Shown: in pieces, positions 1 through 7,708 of the stretch
Position numbering within the stretch: position 1 is the first letter of the stretch
How the letters are laid out: each line of letters opens with the position of its first letter
Origin: a virus
Reading direction: 5' to 3' (one strand)
IMG/VR virus record: IMGVR_UViG_3300044641_000537
Span: 1-31,727 of that record
DNA: 31,727 nucleotides
Program-made: the position numbers and the translations under genes
Notes under the pieces: generated by a model
Told to the model about the DNA's origin: nothing
The model's database searches: none
Seen by the model: the letters and a program-made list of their open reading frames with translations, nothing else

Positions 1-62
1 GGCGGTCAGCGGTCACAAAACCAGCTACATTTACGCCATTGCCCAATGTCAAACGCTGGTAG
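1..62 (+). CDS. terL: Large terminase subunit, 3' end (partial)
   Basis: The first complete codon is at base 3 and the TAG stop is at 60-62. The residues read here are identical to the C-terminal end of the complete large terminase at 30283-31509. This fragment exists only because the circular genome was cut inside the gene. The full description is given at the complete copy. Confidence 0.95.
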   Translation, partial: RSAVTKPATFTPLPNVKRW

Positions 63-280
63 ATAATCGCCCCAAAAGGACAAATATGGCACGAATACCC
101 AATGACCAACGCCTTGCCAATCTGCACTCTGAAGCACTGAGGCAGTTCAACGACATACAAACTGCGCTGCGGGATGAACGTCTGCAATGCCTGCAAGACA
201 GACGGTTTTATTCTCTTTGCGGCGCACAGTGGGAAGGCCCATTGTGGGATCAGTACGAAAACAAACCCAAGTTTGAAGTC
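1..280. repeat. Terminal redundancy of a circular contig, left copy
   Basis: These 280 bases recur at the right end of the window with six single-base differences, at 128, 140, 181, 217, 250 and 277. The repeat covers the last codons of the large terminase, the terminase-portal gap and the first 65 codons of the portal gene. It shows that the contig closes into a circle of 31,447 bp. It is most simply an assembly overlap of a circularly permuted or circular genome, not a biological terminal repeat. Confidence 0.95.
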
Positions 281-2146
281 AACAAAATCATGTTGGCTGT
301 TATTCGTATCGTCAACGAATACCGAAACAATCGCATCACAGTCGATTATGTAAGCAAAGACGGGACAGAGAACGACAAGCTGGCCGAAGTCTGCGATGGC
401 CTCTACCGTGCTGATGAACAAGCATCGGTGGCTGATGAGGCTTATGACAACGCCTTTGAGGAAGCTGTTGGCGGTGGCATTGGCGCATGGCGTTTGCGGA
501 CTGTCTACGAGGACGAGGAAGACCCAGAGAACGAACGCCAGCGCATCAGGTTCGAGCCAATCTTTGATGCTGACTCCAGCGTGTTCTTTGACTTGAACGC
601 CAAGCGGCAAGACAAGTCCGATGCCAAGTATGCCTTTGTGGTCACCAGTATGACCCGTGAAAGCTACAAAGAAACCTACAACGATGACCCAACGGACTGG
701 CCGAAGATCATCCACCAGTACGAGTTTGACTGGGCAACGCCTGATGTTGTATTTGTTGCCGAGTACTACAAGGTCGAGGAAAAGACCGAGGTCATCCGCA
801 TATTTGAAGCCATTGATGGAACTGAAGAACGCTACACCCAAACGGATTTTGCGAACGATGAGGCGCTAGAGGAAACCCTGATGGCAATCGGCACTCGCGA
901 GGTGCGCCAAAAGCGTATCAAGCGGATGCGAGTTCGCAAATACATCATGTCGGGCGGCAAGGTGCTCGAGGACGCAGGCTACATTGCAGGCCGAAACATT
1001 CCCATTGTGGTGGTCTACGGCAAGCGGTGGTTTGTGGACAACATTGAGCGTTGCATGGGTGCTGTGCGCCTGGCTAAAGATGCCCAACGTCTCAAGAATA
1101 TGCAACTGTCCAAGCTGGGTGAGATCAGCGCACTGTCGAGTATCGAAAAGCCCATCATGACCCCTGAGCAAGTAGCAGGGCATCAAGTGATGTGGGCTGA
1201 AGACAATCTGCGGGATTACCCTTATCTGCTGGTCAACCCAATCACTGGGCCAGATGGCAACACTCAAGTGACTGGGCCATTGGCTTACACCAAGTCGGCA
1301 GCAATCCCGCCTGCAATGGCGGCACTGTTGCAGATTACCGAGCAGGATATGCAGGACATTTTGGGCAACCCACAAGGGGCTGACAAGATGGTTTCAGGCG
1401 TATCAGGCAAAGCGGTGGAGATGATTCAAACCCGTGTGGATATGCAGACGTTCATTTACATGAGCAACTTCGCCAAGGGTATGAAGCGATGCGGCGAGAT
1501 ATGGCTTGGCATGGCAAAGGAAATCTACATCGAGGACAAGCGCAAGATGAAAACCATTGCGCCCACTGGTGAGGCTGGCATGGTTGAACTGATGCAACCC
1601 ACGATTGACACCGAGACTGGTGCTGTGGTGATGGCAAATGACCTGTCCAGTGCCACATTTGATGTGGTTGCCGAGGTTGGACCATCATCCAGCAGTAAAC
1701 GTGCGGCCACAGTTAGGGCGTTGACAGGAATGCTACAAATCACCCAAGACCCTGAGACAGCCCAAGTTCTGACTGCAATGGCGATGATGAACATGGAAGG
1801 CGAGGGCGTTGGGGATGCAAATGCTTATTTCCGCAAGAAGTTACTGCGGATGGGTGTTGTACAGGCAACCGAGCAAGAAGCACAGGAAATGATGGCCGAG
1901 ATGCAAGGGCAGACCCAAGACCCGAACGCTGTATTCCTGCAAGCGGCGGCTGAAGAGGCAATCGCTAAAGCAGCCAAAGCCAGAGCGGATACTGTGGAAA
2001 CTGTGGCGGCGGCAGAACTCAAACGTGCTCAAACACTGGAAACTTTGGGCAAAGTTCAAGAGAACGCACAAAACATGGCATTGACAAATACCGAGGCTGT
2101 TCAGCAAATTCTGCAAGGGCAGATTGTTCAGCCTGTTGTCAGGTAA
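86..2146 (+). CDS. Portal protein, P22 type
   Basis: The 686-residue product sits directly after the large terminase and before the scaffold and coat genes, which is the portal position in all P22-like phages. The length is close to the 725 residues of P22 gp1. The portal is the dodecameric ring at one capsid vertex through which DNA enters and leaves, and on which the tail is built. The N-terminal half is rich in charged residues and aromatics. The last 90 or so residues are a helical, Ala/Gln/Glu-rich stretch, resembling the C-terminal barrel helices of P22 portals. An AAAAGGA ribosome site at 74-80 lies five bases before the ATG. The identification rests on order, size and overall composition, plus resemblance to environmental P22-like portals. 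Confidence 0.92.
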   Translation: MARIPNDQRLANLHSEALRQFNDIQTALRDERLQCLQDRRFYSLCGAQWEGPLWDQYENKPKFEVNKIMLAVIRIVNEYRNNRITVDYVSKDGTENDKLAEVCDGLYRADEQASVADEAYDNAFEEAVGGGIGAWRLRTVYEDEEDPENERQRIRFEPIFDADSSVFFDLNAKRQDKSDAKYAFVVTSMTRESYKETYNDDPTDWPKIIHQYEFDWATPDVVFVAEYYKVEEKTEVIRIFEAIDGTEERYTQTDFANDEALEETLMAIGTREVRQKRIKRMRVRKYIMSGGKVLEDAGYIAGRNIPIVVVYGKRWFVDNIERCMGAVRLAKDAQRLKNMQLSKLGEISALSSIEKPIMTPEQVAGHQVMWAEDNLRDYPYLLVNPITGPDGNTQVTGPLAYTKSAAIPPAMAALLQITEQDMQDILGNPQGADKMVSGVSGKAVEMIQTRVDMQTFIYMSNFAKGMKRCGEIWLGMAKEIYIEDKRKMKTIAPTGEAGMVELMQPTIDTETGAVVMANDLSSATFDVVAEVGPSSSSKRAATVRALTGMLQITQDPETAQVLTAMAMMNMEGEGVGDANAYFRKKLLRMGVVQATEQEAQEMMAEMQGQTQDPNAVFLQAAAEEAIAKAAKARADTVETVAAAELKRAQTLETLGKVQENAQNMALTNTEAVQQILQGQIVQPVVR

Positions 2147-2208
2147 GAAAAAAAGTACGACAATCAAAACAACGGTTACCACCCAGCCGTTCAAAGTGGG
2201 TGAGTTGA

Positions 2209-3054
2209 ATGGGGTCAAAGATGAATCAAAAGGCAGTAATTGAAGACAATGAACCAGAAGTAGAAGAAGAGGAAATCGAAGTCAACGAACCCGTTGAAGA
2301 GATTGAACCAGAAGATACCGAAGAAGTTGTTGTCAGCATTGGTGAGGAAGCGCCACCTCCCGAAGAACATACTCCTGCGCCTGAATGGGTAAAAGAGTTG
2401 CGTAAGACGAACCGAGAACTGCAACGGCAGAATCGTGAATTGCAAGGCAGGCTACAAGCCGCACCACCTGAGACCAAGCCAGTGGTGATTGGAAATAAGC
2501 CAAAGCTGGAAGATCACGACTATGACGCTGATAAGTACGAGGAAGCATTGGCAAATTGGTTTGAGCGCAAGCGACAAGCTGATGATGCTAACGCCAAGCA
2601 AGAAGCTGAAGTTATGAACCAGCAGAAAGCATGGCAGGCCAAGTTGGATGGTTACGGCAAGGCGAAAGCCGAGCTTAGAGTGAAGGACTTTGAAGATGCT
2701 GAAGAAGTTGCTCAACAAGTTTTTTCTATCACCCAGCAAGGCGTTTTGCTGCAAGGTGCAGATAACCCTGCACTCGTTGTTTACGCACTCGGAAAGAACC
2801 CTGCAAAGGCTAAAGAGTTGGCTGAAATCAAAGACCCCGTAAAGTTTGCCTTTGCGGTAGCAAAACTGGAGAAAGACTTGAAAGTTACAAACCGTAGGCA
2901 AGCACCCGCACCCGAAAGAATCATCAGTGGTACTGGTCGTTCATCAGGTGCGGTGGACTCAACACTTGAACGGCTGAGAGAAGATGCGGCTCGTACTGGC
3001 AACATGACGAAAGTCATTGCCTACAAAGCGCAAAAACGATCAGCTACTAAATAA
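2209..3054 (+). CDS. Scaffolding protein
   Basis: This gene lies between portal and coat, the place of P22 gene 8. The 281-residue product has the composition expected of a scaffold. It has a very acidic N-terminus (residues 10-50 are mostly Glu, Asp and Pro), then a basic and Gln-rich coiled-coil segment (about 60-80). Lys/Ala/Glu-rich helices follow, and the C-terminal tail is basic and ends in a Lys/Arg/Ser-rich stretch. In P22 the basic C-terminus binds coat protein and templates procapsid assembly before the scaffold exits. Two start codons are possible: ATG 2209 and ATG 2221. The second has a GGGG stretch about six bases upstream, so the real protein may be four residues shorter. Confidence 0.85.
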   Translation: MGSKMNQKAVIEDNEPEVEEEEIEVNEPVEEIEPEDTEEVVVSIGEEAPPPEEHTPAPEWVKELRKTNRELQRQNRELQGRLQAAPPETKPVVIGNKPKLEDHDYDADKYEEALANWFERKRQADDANAKQEAEVMNQQKAWQAKLDGYGKAKAELRVKDFEDAEEVAQQVFSITQQGVLLQGADNPALVVYALGKNPAKAKELAEIKDPVKFAFAVAKLEKDLKVTNRRQAPAPERIISGTGRSSGAVDSTLERLREDAARTGNMTKVIAYKAQKRSATK

Positions 3055-3072
3055 ACCAATTAGGAGTTTTCC

Positions 3073-4365
3073 ATGAGCAATTCATTCAGTAAAGAAGAGC
3101 GCGTAGCGTTCGAGGACATCCTCGAAGGCTTCAACGATGCTTTGGTGCTGTCCCGCAACGTGTCCATCTATAACACAGATGGTTCGATGATGGAACGCAC
3201 CAATAACGTCATCTATCGTCCACAGCCTTACATCGCACAGTCGTACGATGGCATGGACCAGACTGGCAACTTTGGCGCATACACCCAGCTTTCAGTTCCA
3301 GCGACGCTTGGCTTTCAAAAGTCTGTGCCGTTCATTCTGGACGCATTGGAATTGCGTGATGCACTGCAAGAGGGTCGCTTGGGCGAAGCTGCAAAGCAGA
3401 AACTGGCATCCGACATCAACATCGCCATCATGAATACTGCCGCAAACCTCGGTTCGTTGGTGGTCACTGTCAACACAGCCGCTGGTGACTATGACGATAT
3501 CGCTTTGTGCGACAGCATCATGAACGAACAAGGCGTACAAGCCTTTGACCGTTACTTGGCATTGTCCAGTCGTGACTACAACGGCATCGCTGGCAACATT
3601 GCTGGTGGTACTGCTTTGTCAGGAACTGCTTCTCGTAGTTTCGCTGGCAACAAGTCAAACAATGCGTTTGAGCGTTCTTACGTTGGTATGGTCGCAGGCT
3701 TTGAGACCTACAAACTGGACTACGCAAACCGCATTGCAGCGGCAACTGGTTCTGACCCAACGATGAGCACTTTGGCCTCGGCAAATAACTACTATGTGCC
3801 TGTTGCCACTTCAACTGCGGTCACTGGTGAAACTGCCAACGTGGACAATCGTTTCCAAACGATTACCGTGTCAAGCACCACCGACTTGCCAGCAGGCACT
3901 GCCATCGAGATCGAAGGCGTTGAGGCTGTCCATCACATCACCAAACAAGGTACTGGTTTCTCCAAGACCTTCCGTGTGGTGAGCGTGACCAATGCAACCA
4001 CTTGCGTTATCACACCTCCAATCATTTCTGCCCAAGGTGGAACTGATGCCGAGTTGCAGTATCAAAACTGTATCGTGACTGCCGCCTCTGGTCGCACCAT
4101 CAACCGCTTGAATGTCGATGCCGCACCTATCAACTGCTTCTGGCAGAAAGATGCGCTGGAGATTCTGCCTGGCCGTTACGCTGTCCCGTCCGATGCTGGT
4201 GTTGCAGTAATGCGTGCCTCCACCGATCAGGGCATCGAGCTGGTCATGCAGAAGCAATACGATGTGAACACCATGAAAACCAAGTATCGTTTGGATACCT
4301 TGTTTGGCGTGGTTAATAAACAGCCAGAGATGTCCGGCATCCTGTTGTTCAACCAAACACCTTAA
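3073..4365 (+). CDS. Major capsid (coat) protein, P22 gp5 family
   Basis: The product has 430 residues, the same length as P22 coat protein. It shows the expected pattern. An N-terminal HK97-fold segment has an Asn-rich turn near residue 45. A 'MNTAANLGSLV' helix stands in place of the P22 'VANMAAEMGSLV' segment. A telokin-like inserted domain begins at a 'VDNRFQTITVSSTT' strand that matches P22 'VDNRFATVTLSATT' nearly residue for residue. The coat forms the icosahedral shell together with the upstream scaffold. A TAGGAG ribosome site at 3061-3066 lies six bases before the ATG. The following putative decoration gene is nine bases downstream. Confidence 0.95.
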   Translation: MSNSFSKEERVAFEDILEGFNDALVLSRNVSIYNTDGSMMERTNNVIYRPQPYIAQSYDGMDQTGNFGAYTQLSVPATLGFQKSVPFILDALELRDALQEGRLGEAAKQKLASDINIAIMNTAANLGSLVVTVNTAAGDYDDIALCDSIMNEQGVQAFDRYLALSSRDYNGIAGNIAGGTALSGTASRSFAGNKSNNAFERSYVGMVAGFETYKLDYANRIAAATGSDPTMSTLASANNYYVPVATSTAVTGETANVDNRFQTITVSSTTDLPAGTAIEIEGVEAVHHITKQGTGFSKTFRVVSVTNATTCVITPPIISAQGGTDAELQYQNCIVTAASGRTINRLNVDAAPINCFWQKDALEILPGRYAVPSDAGVAVMRASTDQGIELVMQKQYDVNTMKTKYRLDTLFGVVNKQPEMSGILLFNQTP

Positions 4366-4374
4366 GGAAAAATC

Positions 4375-4989
4375 ATGAGTTACAACGTAATCTTTGCACA
4401 AGGCACGGCTACCGTTACTGTGCCAGCAGGCGAGAAAATCGCCGTTCAAGCCTACTCGCCAGCAAGTGTGTTTCAAGAAGTTGGTTACCCCAATTTCCCT
4501 GAATCACAGGACTTGCTGACCGTAGTCGACAACACCACTTATGTATCAGGCGCATTCACTAATGCCACCAGCGTGACTATTCAAGCTGGTGCATCGGGTG
4601 CTTACTACTCGATTGGTGTAGCACCTGACATTAGCAACAATGGCAACTGGCAACCTCAAGGTGCGCCAGCCAACATTGCTGATGGCGGCACGATGATTGC
4701 CACAGCAGCCAATGTGCTGACTGGCATCATTACTGCAACACCAACTCAAGCCCGTGATATTCAACTGCCAACAGGTGCAAACCTTGACTTGGCAACTGAA
4801 TGGGCGATTGGTGATTCGTTTGACTTCAGCGTTATCACTTTGGCTGCATTTGCTTTGACCATCACGGTCAATACAGGAATTACATCCATCGTGGGTTCTG
4901 CTGCAACTGGTGCTACCTCAGGCTCTGTTGCTCGGTTCCGTCTGCGTAAGACTGCCGCTGATACATTCACTGCGTATCGCGTTGGTTGA
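4375..4989 (+). CDS. Putative capsid decoration or head-associated protein
   Basis: This 204-residue protein directly follows the coat gene and precedes a strong terminator, so it is probably made at high level with coat. It is rich in Thr, Ala, Gly and Val with alternating hydrophobic residues, which suggests an all-beta protein. The N-terminal 90 residues and the C-terminal 100 residues look like two separate beta domains joined by an Asn/Pro/Gly linker around residues 85-100. The C-terminal part, ending in a 'RLRKTAADTFTAYRVG' strand, resembles domains that follow coat genes in environmental phages. A surface decoration role is inferred from position and composition only. A minor structural role is also possible. 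Confidence 0.6.
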   Translation: MSYNVIFAQGTATVTVPAGEKIAVQAYSPASVFQEVGYPNFPESQDLLTVVDNTTYVSGAFTNATSVTIQAGASGAYYSIGVAPDISNNGNWQPQGAPANIADGGTMIATAANVLTGIITATPTQARDIQLPTGANLDLATEWAIGDSFDFSVITLAAFALTITVNTGITSIVGSAATGATSGSVARFRLRKTAADTFTAYRVG

Positions 4990-4998
4990 TAAACCCTG

Positions 4999-5027
4999 AC
5001 AGGCCAGCAGAGATGTTGGCCTGTTTT
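4999..5027 (+). terminator. Intrinsic terminator after the coat operon
   Basis: An 11-base stem, ACAGGCCAGCA paired with TGTTGGCCTGT with one G-U pair, closes a GAGA tetraloop of the stable GNRA class. It is followed at once by four T. It lies ten bases after the stop codon of the putative decoration gene. It probably reduces transcription into the tail genes, so that coat and decoration mRNA are in excess. The short T run suggests that termination is partial. Confidence 0.75.
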
Positions 5028-5041
5028 ACATGGAGATCGAA

Positions 5042-5209
5042 ATGCCAATGAAACAAGGTTATTCCAAAAAGACCATCGGCAAAAATATTGCTATGGAAAT
5101 GAAGTCAGGCAAGCCCCAAAAGCAAGCCGTTGCAATGGCACTTGGCATGGCAAGCAAGTCGGCAAAAGCCGCTGGCAAGCCTAGCAAAGCACCAATGAAA
5201 AAGAAATGA
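5042..5209 (+). CDS. Small lysine-rich phage protein
   Basis: This 55-residue basic protein has a GGAG ribosome site at 5032-5035 and a stop that overlaps the next start (ATGA). It has a 'GYSKKTIGKNIAMEMKSGK' segment followed by 'PQKQAVAMAL', a pattern I recognise from small proteins of many environmental tailed phages, where it recurs near head and tail genes. The C-terminal third is almost only Lys, Ala, Gly, Ser and Pro. The function is unknown. The strong positive charge suggests contact with DNA or with an acidic virion protein. It is the first of four small Lys-rich proteins scattered in the tail region. Confidence 0.75.
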   Translation: MPMKQGYSKKTIGKNIAMEMKSGKPQKQAVAMALGMASKSAKAAGKPSKAPMKKK

Positions 5210-5550
5210 TCAAGTCAGCCGCAATCGTCAAGACCAAGACTCTTTCCCCGTGGAAGGAGTTGCGGCTGCAAAAGCGCAAGCTGAAAAAGTCTCAGGCCGC
5301 AGAGCGCAAAGCAACTAAACAGGTCTGCCCATCGCCCATTGGCAAGCGGATGCCTGCAGTTATTGAAACGCCTGAAATTGTTGAAACCTTTGTTGAGGAA
5401 ACTTCTGTTGAGGATACCCCACCGACCCGTGAGGAAATGTTGCAACAGGCAGAGTTGATGGGCTTGAAGGTTGACAAACGCTGGTCAGATGCGACACTTC
5501 TGAAACACATTGAGGAATCAGCATGGGCTACACAAAACGACAGTTTGTAA
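5206..5550 (+). CDS. Hypothetical protein with C-terminal helix-extended-helix-like region
   Basis: This 114-residue protein is translationally coupled to the gene before (ATGA) and overlaps the gp4-like gene after it by 28 bases. The first 50 residues are very basic. A short acidic and Pro-rich linker follows (about 51-75). The last 35 residues ('REEMLQQAELMGLKVDKRW' then 'SDATLLKHIEE') have the shape of a HeH/SAP-type small DNA- or protein-binding helical motif, as found in other phage head proteins. I do not recognise the family as a whole. The position suggests a head-completion or tail-joining accessory role. Confidence 0.6.
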   Translation: MIKSAAIVKTKTLSPWKELRLQKRKLKKSQAAERKATKQVCPSPIGKRMPAVIETPEIVETFVEETSVEDTPPTREEMLQQAELMGLKVDKRWSDATLLKHIEESAWATQNDSL

Positions 5551-6005
5551 GTGCCGCCTTTGAGGAAATCGGGCTTGCGTCTTACGTCTTTGACTTGCAA
5601 CCAGAGCAGTTGGAATCTGCCCTGCGCCGCCTTGATGCAATGATGGCAGACTGGAACGCCAAGGGCATCCGTTTGGGTTACCCTTTGCCATCCAGCCCAC
5701 AGGATAGCGACTTGGACGAAGAAACCCTTGTCCCTGACTCGGCTTATGAAGCCATTATTTGCAGTCTCGGTATCAGGCTGGCTCCAAGTTATGGCAAGAC
5801 CGTAATGATTGAGACCAAGACCACGGCAAAGCAAGGGTATGACATCCTGCTGCAAAGAGCCACATTCCCGCTTGAACAGCAACTGCCTGCAACAATGCCT
5901 GCTGGTGCTGGTAATAAGCCTTGGAGGGTCTACGACAATCCGTTTATCAGACCACCAGCCAATCCAGTCACTGCTGGCCCTGATGGGCCTCTTGAATACT
6001 ATTAA
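5523..6005 (+). CDS. Tail accessory factor gp4-like (head completion)
   Basis: The 160-residue product matches P22 gp4 (166 residues) in length and pattern. It has an N-terminal helix, then '[24 protein letters not shown]' split over residues about 30-55 (P22 has the corresponding Leu-Glu-Ala-Met-Met-Ala-Glu-Trp helix). An '[10 protein letters not shown]' helix corresponds to the P22 'LACRIAPDYA' segment, and a 'MPAGAGN' turn near 125 corresponds to P22 'MPTGSGN'. In P22, gp4 binds the portal ring after packaging and forms the first ring of the tail. It is followed after eight bases by a fibre-like gene, and then by the gp10-like gene. Confidence 0.9.
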   Translation: MGYTKRQFVSAAFEEIGLASYVFDLQPEQLESALRRLDAMMADWNAKGIRLGYPLPSSPQDSDLDEETLVPDSAYEAIICSLGIRLAPSYGKTVMIETKTTAKQGYDILLQRATFPLEQQLPATMPAGAGNKPWRVYDNPFIRPPANPVTAGPDGPLEYY

Positions 6006-6013
6006 GGACAGTC

Positions 6014-7003
6014 ATGCCACAAATCAATCAGTTACCCGTTCTCAGCACTGTTTCAAGCGGAGACCAGTTACCCGTTTACTCGCCCAACAATGGGGATGCA
6101 AGACGCACCTCGATTGGAAGTTTGCTGACGTTTTTCCAGCAAAGTTTTGCATCACCAACGCTGTCGGTGAATCTTTATGTGCCTGGCTCTGGGTTCAACA
6201 TTACAGTTCCAACTCCTGTCAGCCAAGACCAATGGATGCTATTGCAACCCGCAGGAACGCTGGCAACTGGCACGATTACCCTGCCGCTGAACACTGGTGT
6301 TCCTGATGGCACTACGGTGCTGATTACCACCACCCAAGAGATTACATCACTGACCATTGCGTTGAATGGTGCGACTGCGCTTTATGGCGGCGTGACATTC
6401 TTGAGCGCAGGGACTGCCACAGCCATTCGGTTTTATCAGCCCACAAACTCTTGGTATCAGATTAATGCTGATGCGGTTTATGGCGCAAATGTGCAGGCAT
6501 TTTTGGCTGTGCCATCAAGTGCCAACCTACGGGCGGCAATGACCGACGAGACTGGCACTGGTCTGTTGGTATTTGCAACCAGCCCAACCCTGACAACCCC
6601 GATACTTGGCACGCCGACATCGGGAACGCTGTCAAATTGCACAGGATTGCCGCTAACGACTGGCGTGACTGGCGCTTTACCAGTTGCAAATGGTGGCACT
6701 GGGGCATCAGCAACAGTGCAGTCACTGAGTGGCGCAGGTGCGGTGAATATCACAAGTCTTGCCACTGCTTTCACTTCAACTGCCACTGGCAATGCACTGA
6801 CACTTGCAGATGGCGCACAAGGCCAACTTAAGACAATTATTTATGTTGCAGAAGCGGCTGGTGGTGATACTGGTGTTTTGACCCCAACCAACCTTGGCAG
6901 CGGAACTACAATCACTTTTAATGCGGTTGGTGATTCGGTAACTCTCCAGTTTGCTGGCACTGACTGGTGGGTTGTTGGATTCCGTGGTGCGGCAGTCGCC
7001 TAA
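6014..7003 (+). CDS. Fibre-like structural protein
   Basis: This 329-residue protein is low in charge and rich in Thr, Gly, Ala and Ser. Residues 1-45 ('QINQLP', '[11 protein letters not shown]') resemble an attachment domain seen in environmental phage fibres. Residues about 170-235 hold short repeats of the type '[18 protein letters not shown]' and '[11 protein letters not shown]', which are typical of trimeric phage fibre shafts. The C-terminal 90 residues are beta-rich and end in a Trp-containing strand ('[12 protein letters not shown]'). Its place between the gp4-like and gp10-like genes suggests a fibre attached near the head-tail junction. Whether it binds the host cannot be told. Confidence 0.7.
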   Translation: MPQINQLPVLSTVSSGDQLPVYSPNNGDARRTSIGSLLTFFQQSFASPTLSVNLYVPGSGFNITVPTPVSQDQWMLLQPAGTLATGTITLPLNTGVPDGTTVLITTTQEITSLTIALNGATALYGGVTFLSAGTATAIRFYQPTNSWYQINADAVYGANVQAFLAVPSSANLRAAMTDETGTGLLVFATSPTLTTPILGTPTSGTLSNCTGLPLTTGVTGALPVANGGTGASATVQSLSGAGAVNITSLATAFTSTATGNALTLADGAQGQLKTIIYVAEAAGGDTGVLTPTNLGSGTTITFNAVGDSVTLQFAGTDWWVVGFRGAAVA

Positions 7004-7188
7004 TGGCAACCAAGCCCAAGTCCTCTGTTAATGCGGCTGGCAACTATACAAAGCCAACCATGCGTAAGCGTCTCTTTGAGGAAATCAAAGGTTCGGCTGT
7101 GCAAGGGACTGCGGCTGGTGAATGGTCGGCTCGCAAAGCCCAATTGTTGGCCAAGAAGTACAAAGAAAAAGGTGGCGGTTATAAATGA
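7003..7188 (+). CDS. Small lysine-rich conserved phage protein
   Basis: The ATG overlaps the preceding stop (TAATG), and the stop overlaps the next start (ATGA), so translation is coupled on both sides. The 61-residue product has the pattern 'YTKPTMRKRLFEEIKGS' then 'GEWSARKAQLLAKKYKEKG', which I recognise as a short family common in environmental phages and of unknown function. It is strongly basic and probably helical. It is the second of the four small Lys-rich proteins and the first of three adjacent ones. Confidence 0.8.
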   Translation: MATKPKSSVNAAGNYTKPTMRKRLFEEIKGSAVQGTAAGEWSARKAQLLAKKYKEKGGGYK

Positions 7189-7418
7189 AAGCCACACAAA
7201 AAAGCCTCAAAGACTGGGGGGCGCAGAAATGGCGCACCAAGTCGGGAAAGCCATCGTCTGAGACTGGCGAAAGATACCTGCCTGAGAAGGCCATCAAGTC
7301 ACTGACAGCGGCTGAGTATGCGGCAACCACAAGGGCAAAGCGTGAGGCTACCAAGGCAGGCAAGCAGTTTGCCAAGCAACCTAAAAAGATTGCCGAAAAG
7401 ATTAAGGGGTTTAGATGA
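7185..7418 (+). CDS. Small lysine-rich conserved phage protein
   Basis: This 77-residue basic protein has a conserved core 'KWRTKSGKPSSETGERYLP' followed by 'SLTAAEYAATTRAKREATK'. I have seen this pattern in short proteins of many tailed phages and some large eukaryotic viruses, where it is sometimes carried as a domain of unknown function. It is coupled at both ends by ATGA overlaps. The C-terminal 25 residues are Lys-rich and may bind nucleic acid. No function is known to me. Confidence 0.8.
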   Translation: MKATQKSLKDWGAQKWRTKSGKPSSETGERYLPEKAIKSLTAAEYAATTRAKREATKAGKQFAKQPKKIAEKIKGFR

Positions 7419-7708
7419 AAACGCCAGCTTACGCACGCAAGGAAGGCCAGAACCCTAAAGGCGGCTTGAATGCTAAGGGCAGGGCTGCGGCAAAGGCTGA
7501 AGGCATGAACCTCAAGCCACCAGTCAAGTCAGGCGACAACCCACGCAGAGCATCGTTCTTGGCTCGCATGGGCGGCAATGCTGGCCCTGAATACAAAGAC
7601 GGTGAGCCTACCCGCTTGCTGTTGAGTTTGAGGGCTTGGGGCGCATCATCAAAGGCAGATGCCAAAGCAAAGGCGAAGCGCATCAGTGAACGCAACAAGG
7701 CTAAGTGA
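7415..7708 (+). CDS. Small lysine-rich conserved phage protein (DUF6321-like)
   Basis: This 97-residue protein opens with 'YARKEGQNPKGGLNAKGRA' and continues with 'LKPPVKSGDNPRRASFLARM'. This arrangement resembles the domain of unknown function listed as DUF6321, but I give the number from memory. The C-terminus is Lys/Ala-rich. It overlaps the upstream gene by ATGA, and its TGA overlaps the ATG of the gp10-like gene. It completes a three-gene cassette of small basic proteins placed just before the tail hub gene. Confidence 0.75.
   Translation: MKTPAYARKEGQNPKGGLNAKGRAAAKAEGMNLKPPVKSGDNPRRASFLARMGGNAGPEYKDGEPTRLLLSLRAWGASSKADAKAKAKRISERNKAK

Noticed and set aside
866-1375. A leftward open frame of 169 codons inside the portal gene
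   Set aside because: It is antisense to the portal gene, with a composition rich in His, Leu and Cys and no ribosome site. It is taken as a shadow.
2171-2191. Hairpin AACGGT/GCCGTT between portal and scaffold genes
   Set aside because: The stem has only six pairs with a nine-base loop and no T run follows. It is not convincing as a terminator and may be chance.
3871-4476. A leftward open frame of 201 codons inside the coat gene
   Set aside because: It lies fully opposite a strongly identified coat gene and its product is His/Cys/Trp-rich without any domain pattern. It is a shadow frame caused by the codon use of the real gene.
5809-6306. A rightward open frame of 165 codons across the end of the gp4-like gene
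   Set aside because: It overlaps two well-supported genes in another frame and has no credible start. Its residues show no coherent pattern.
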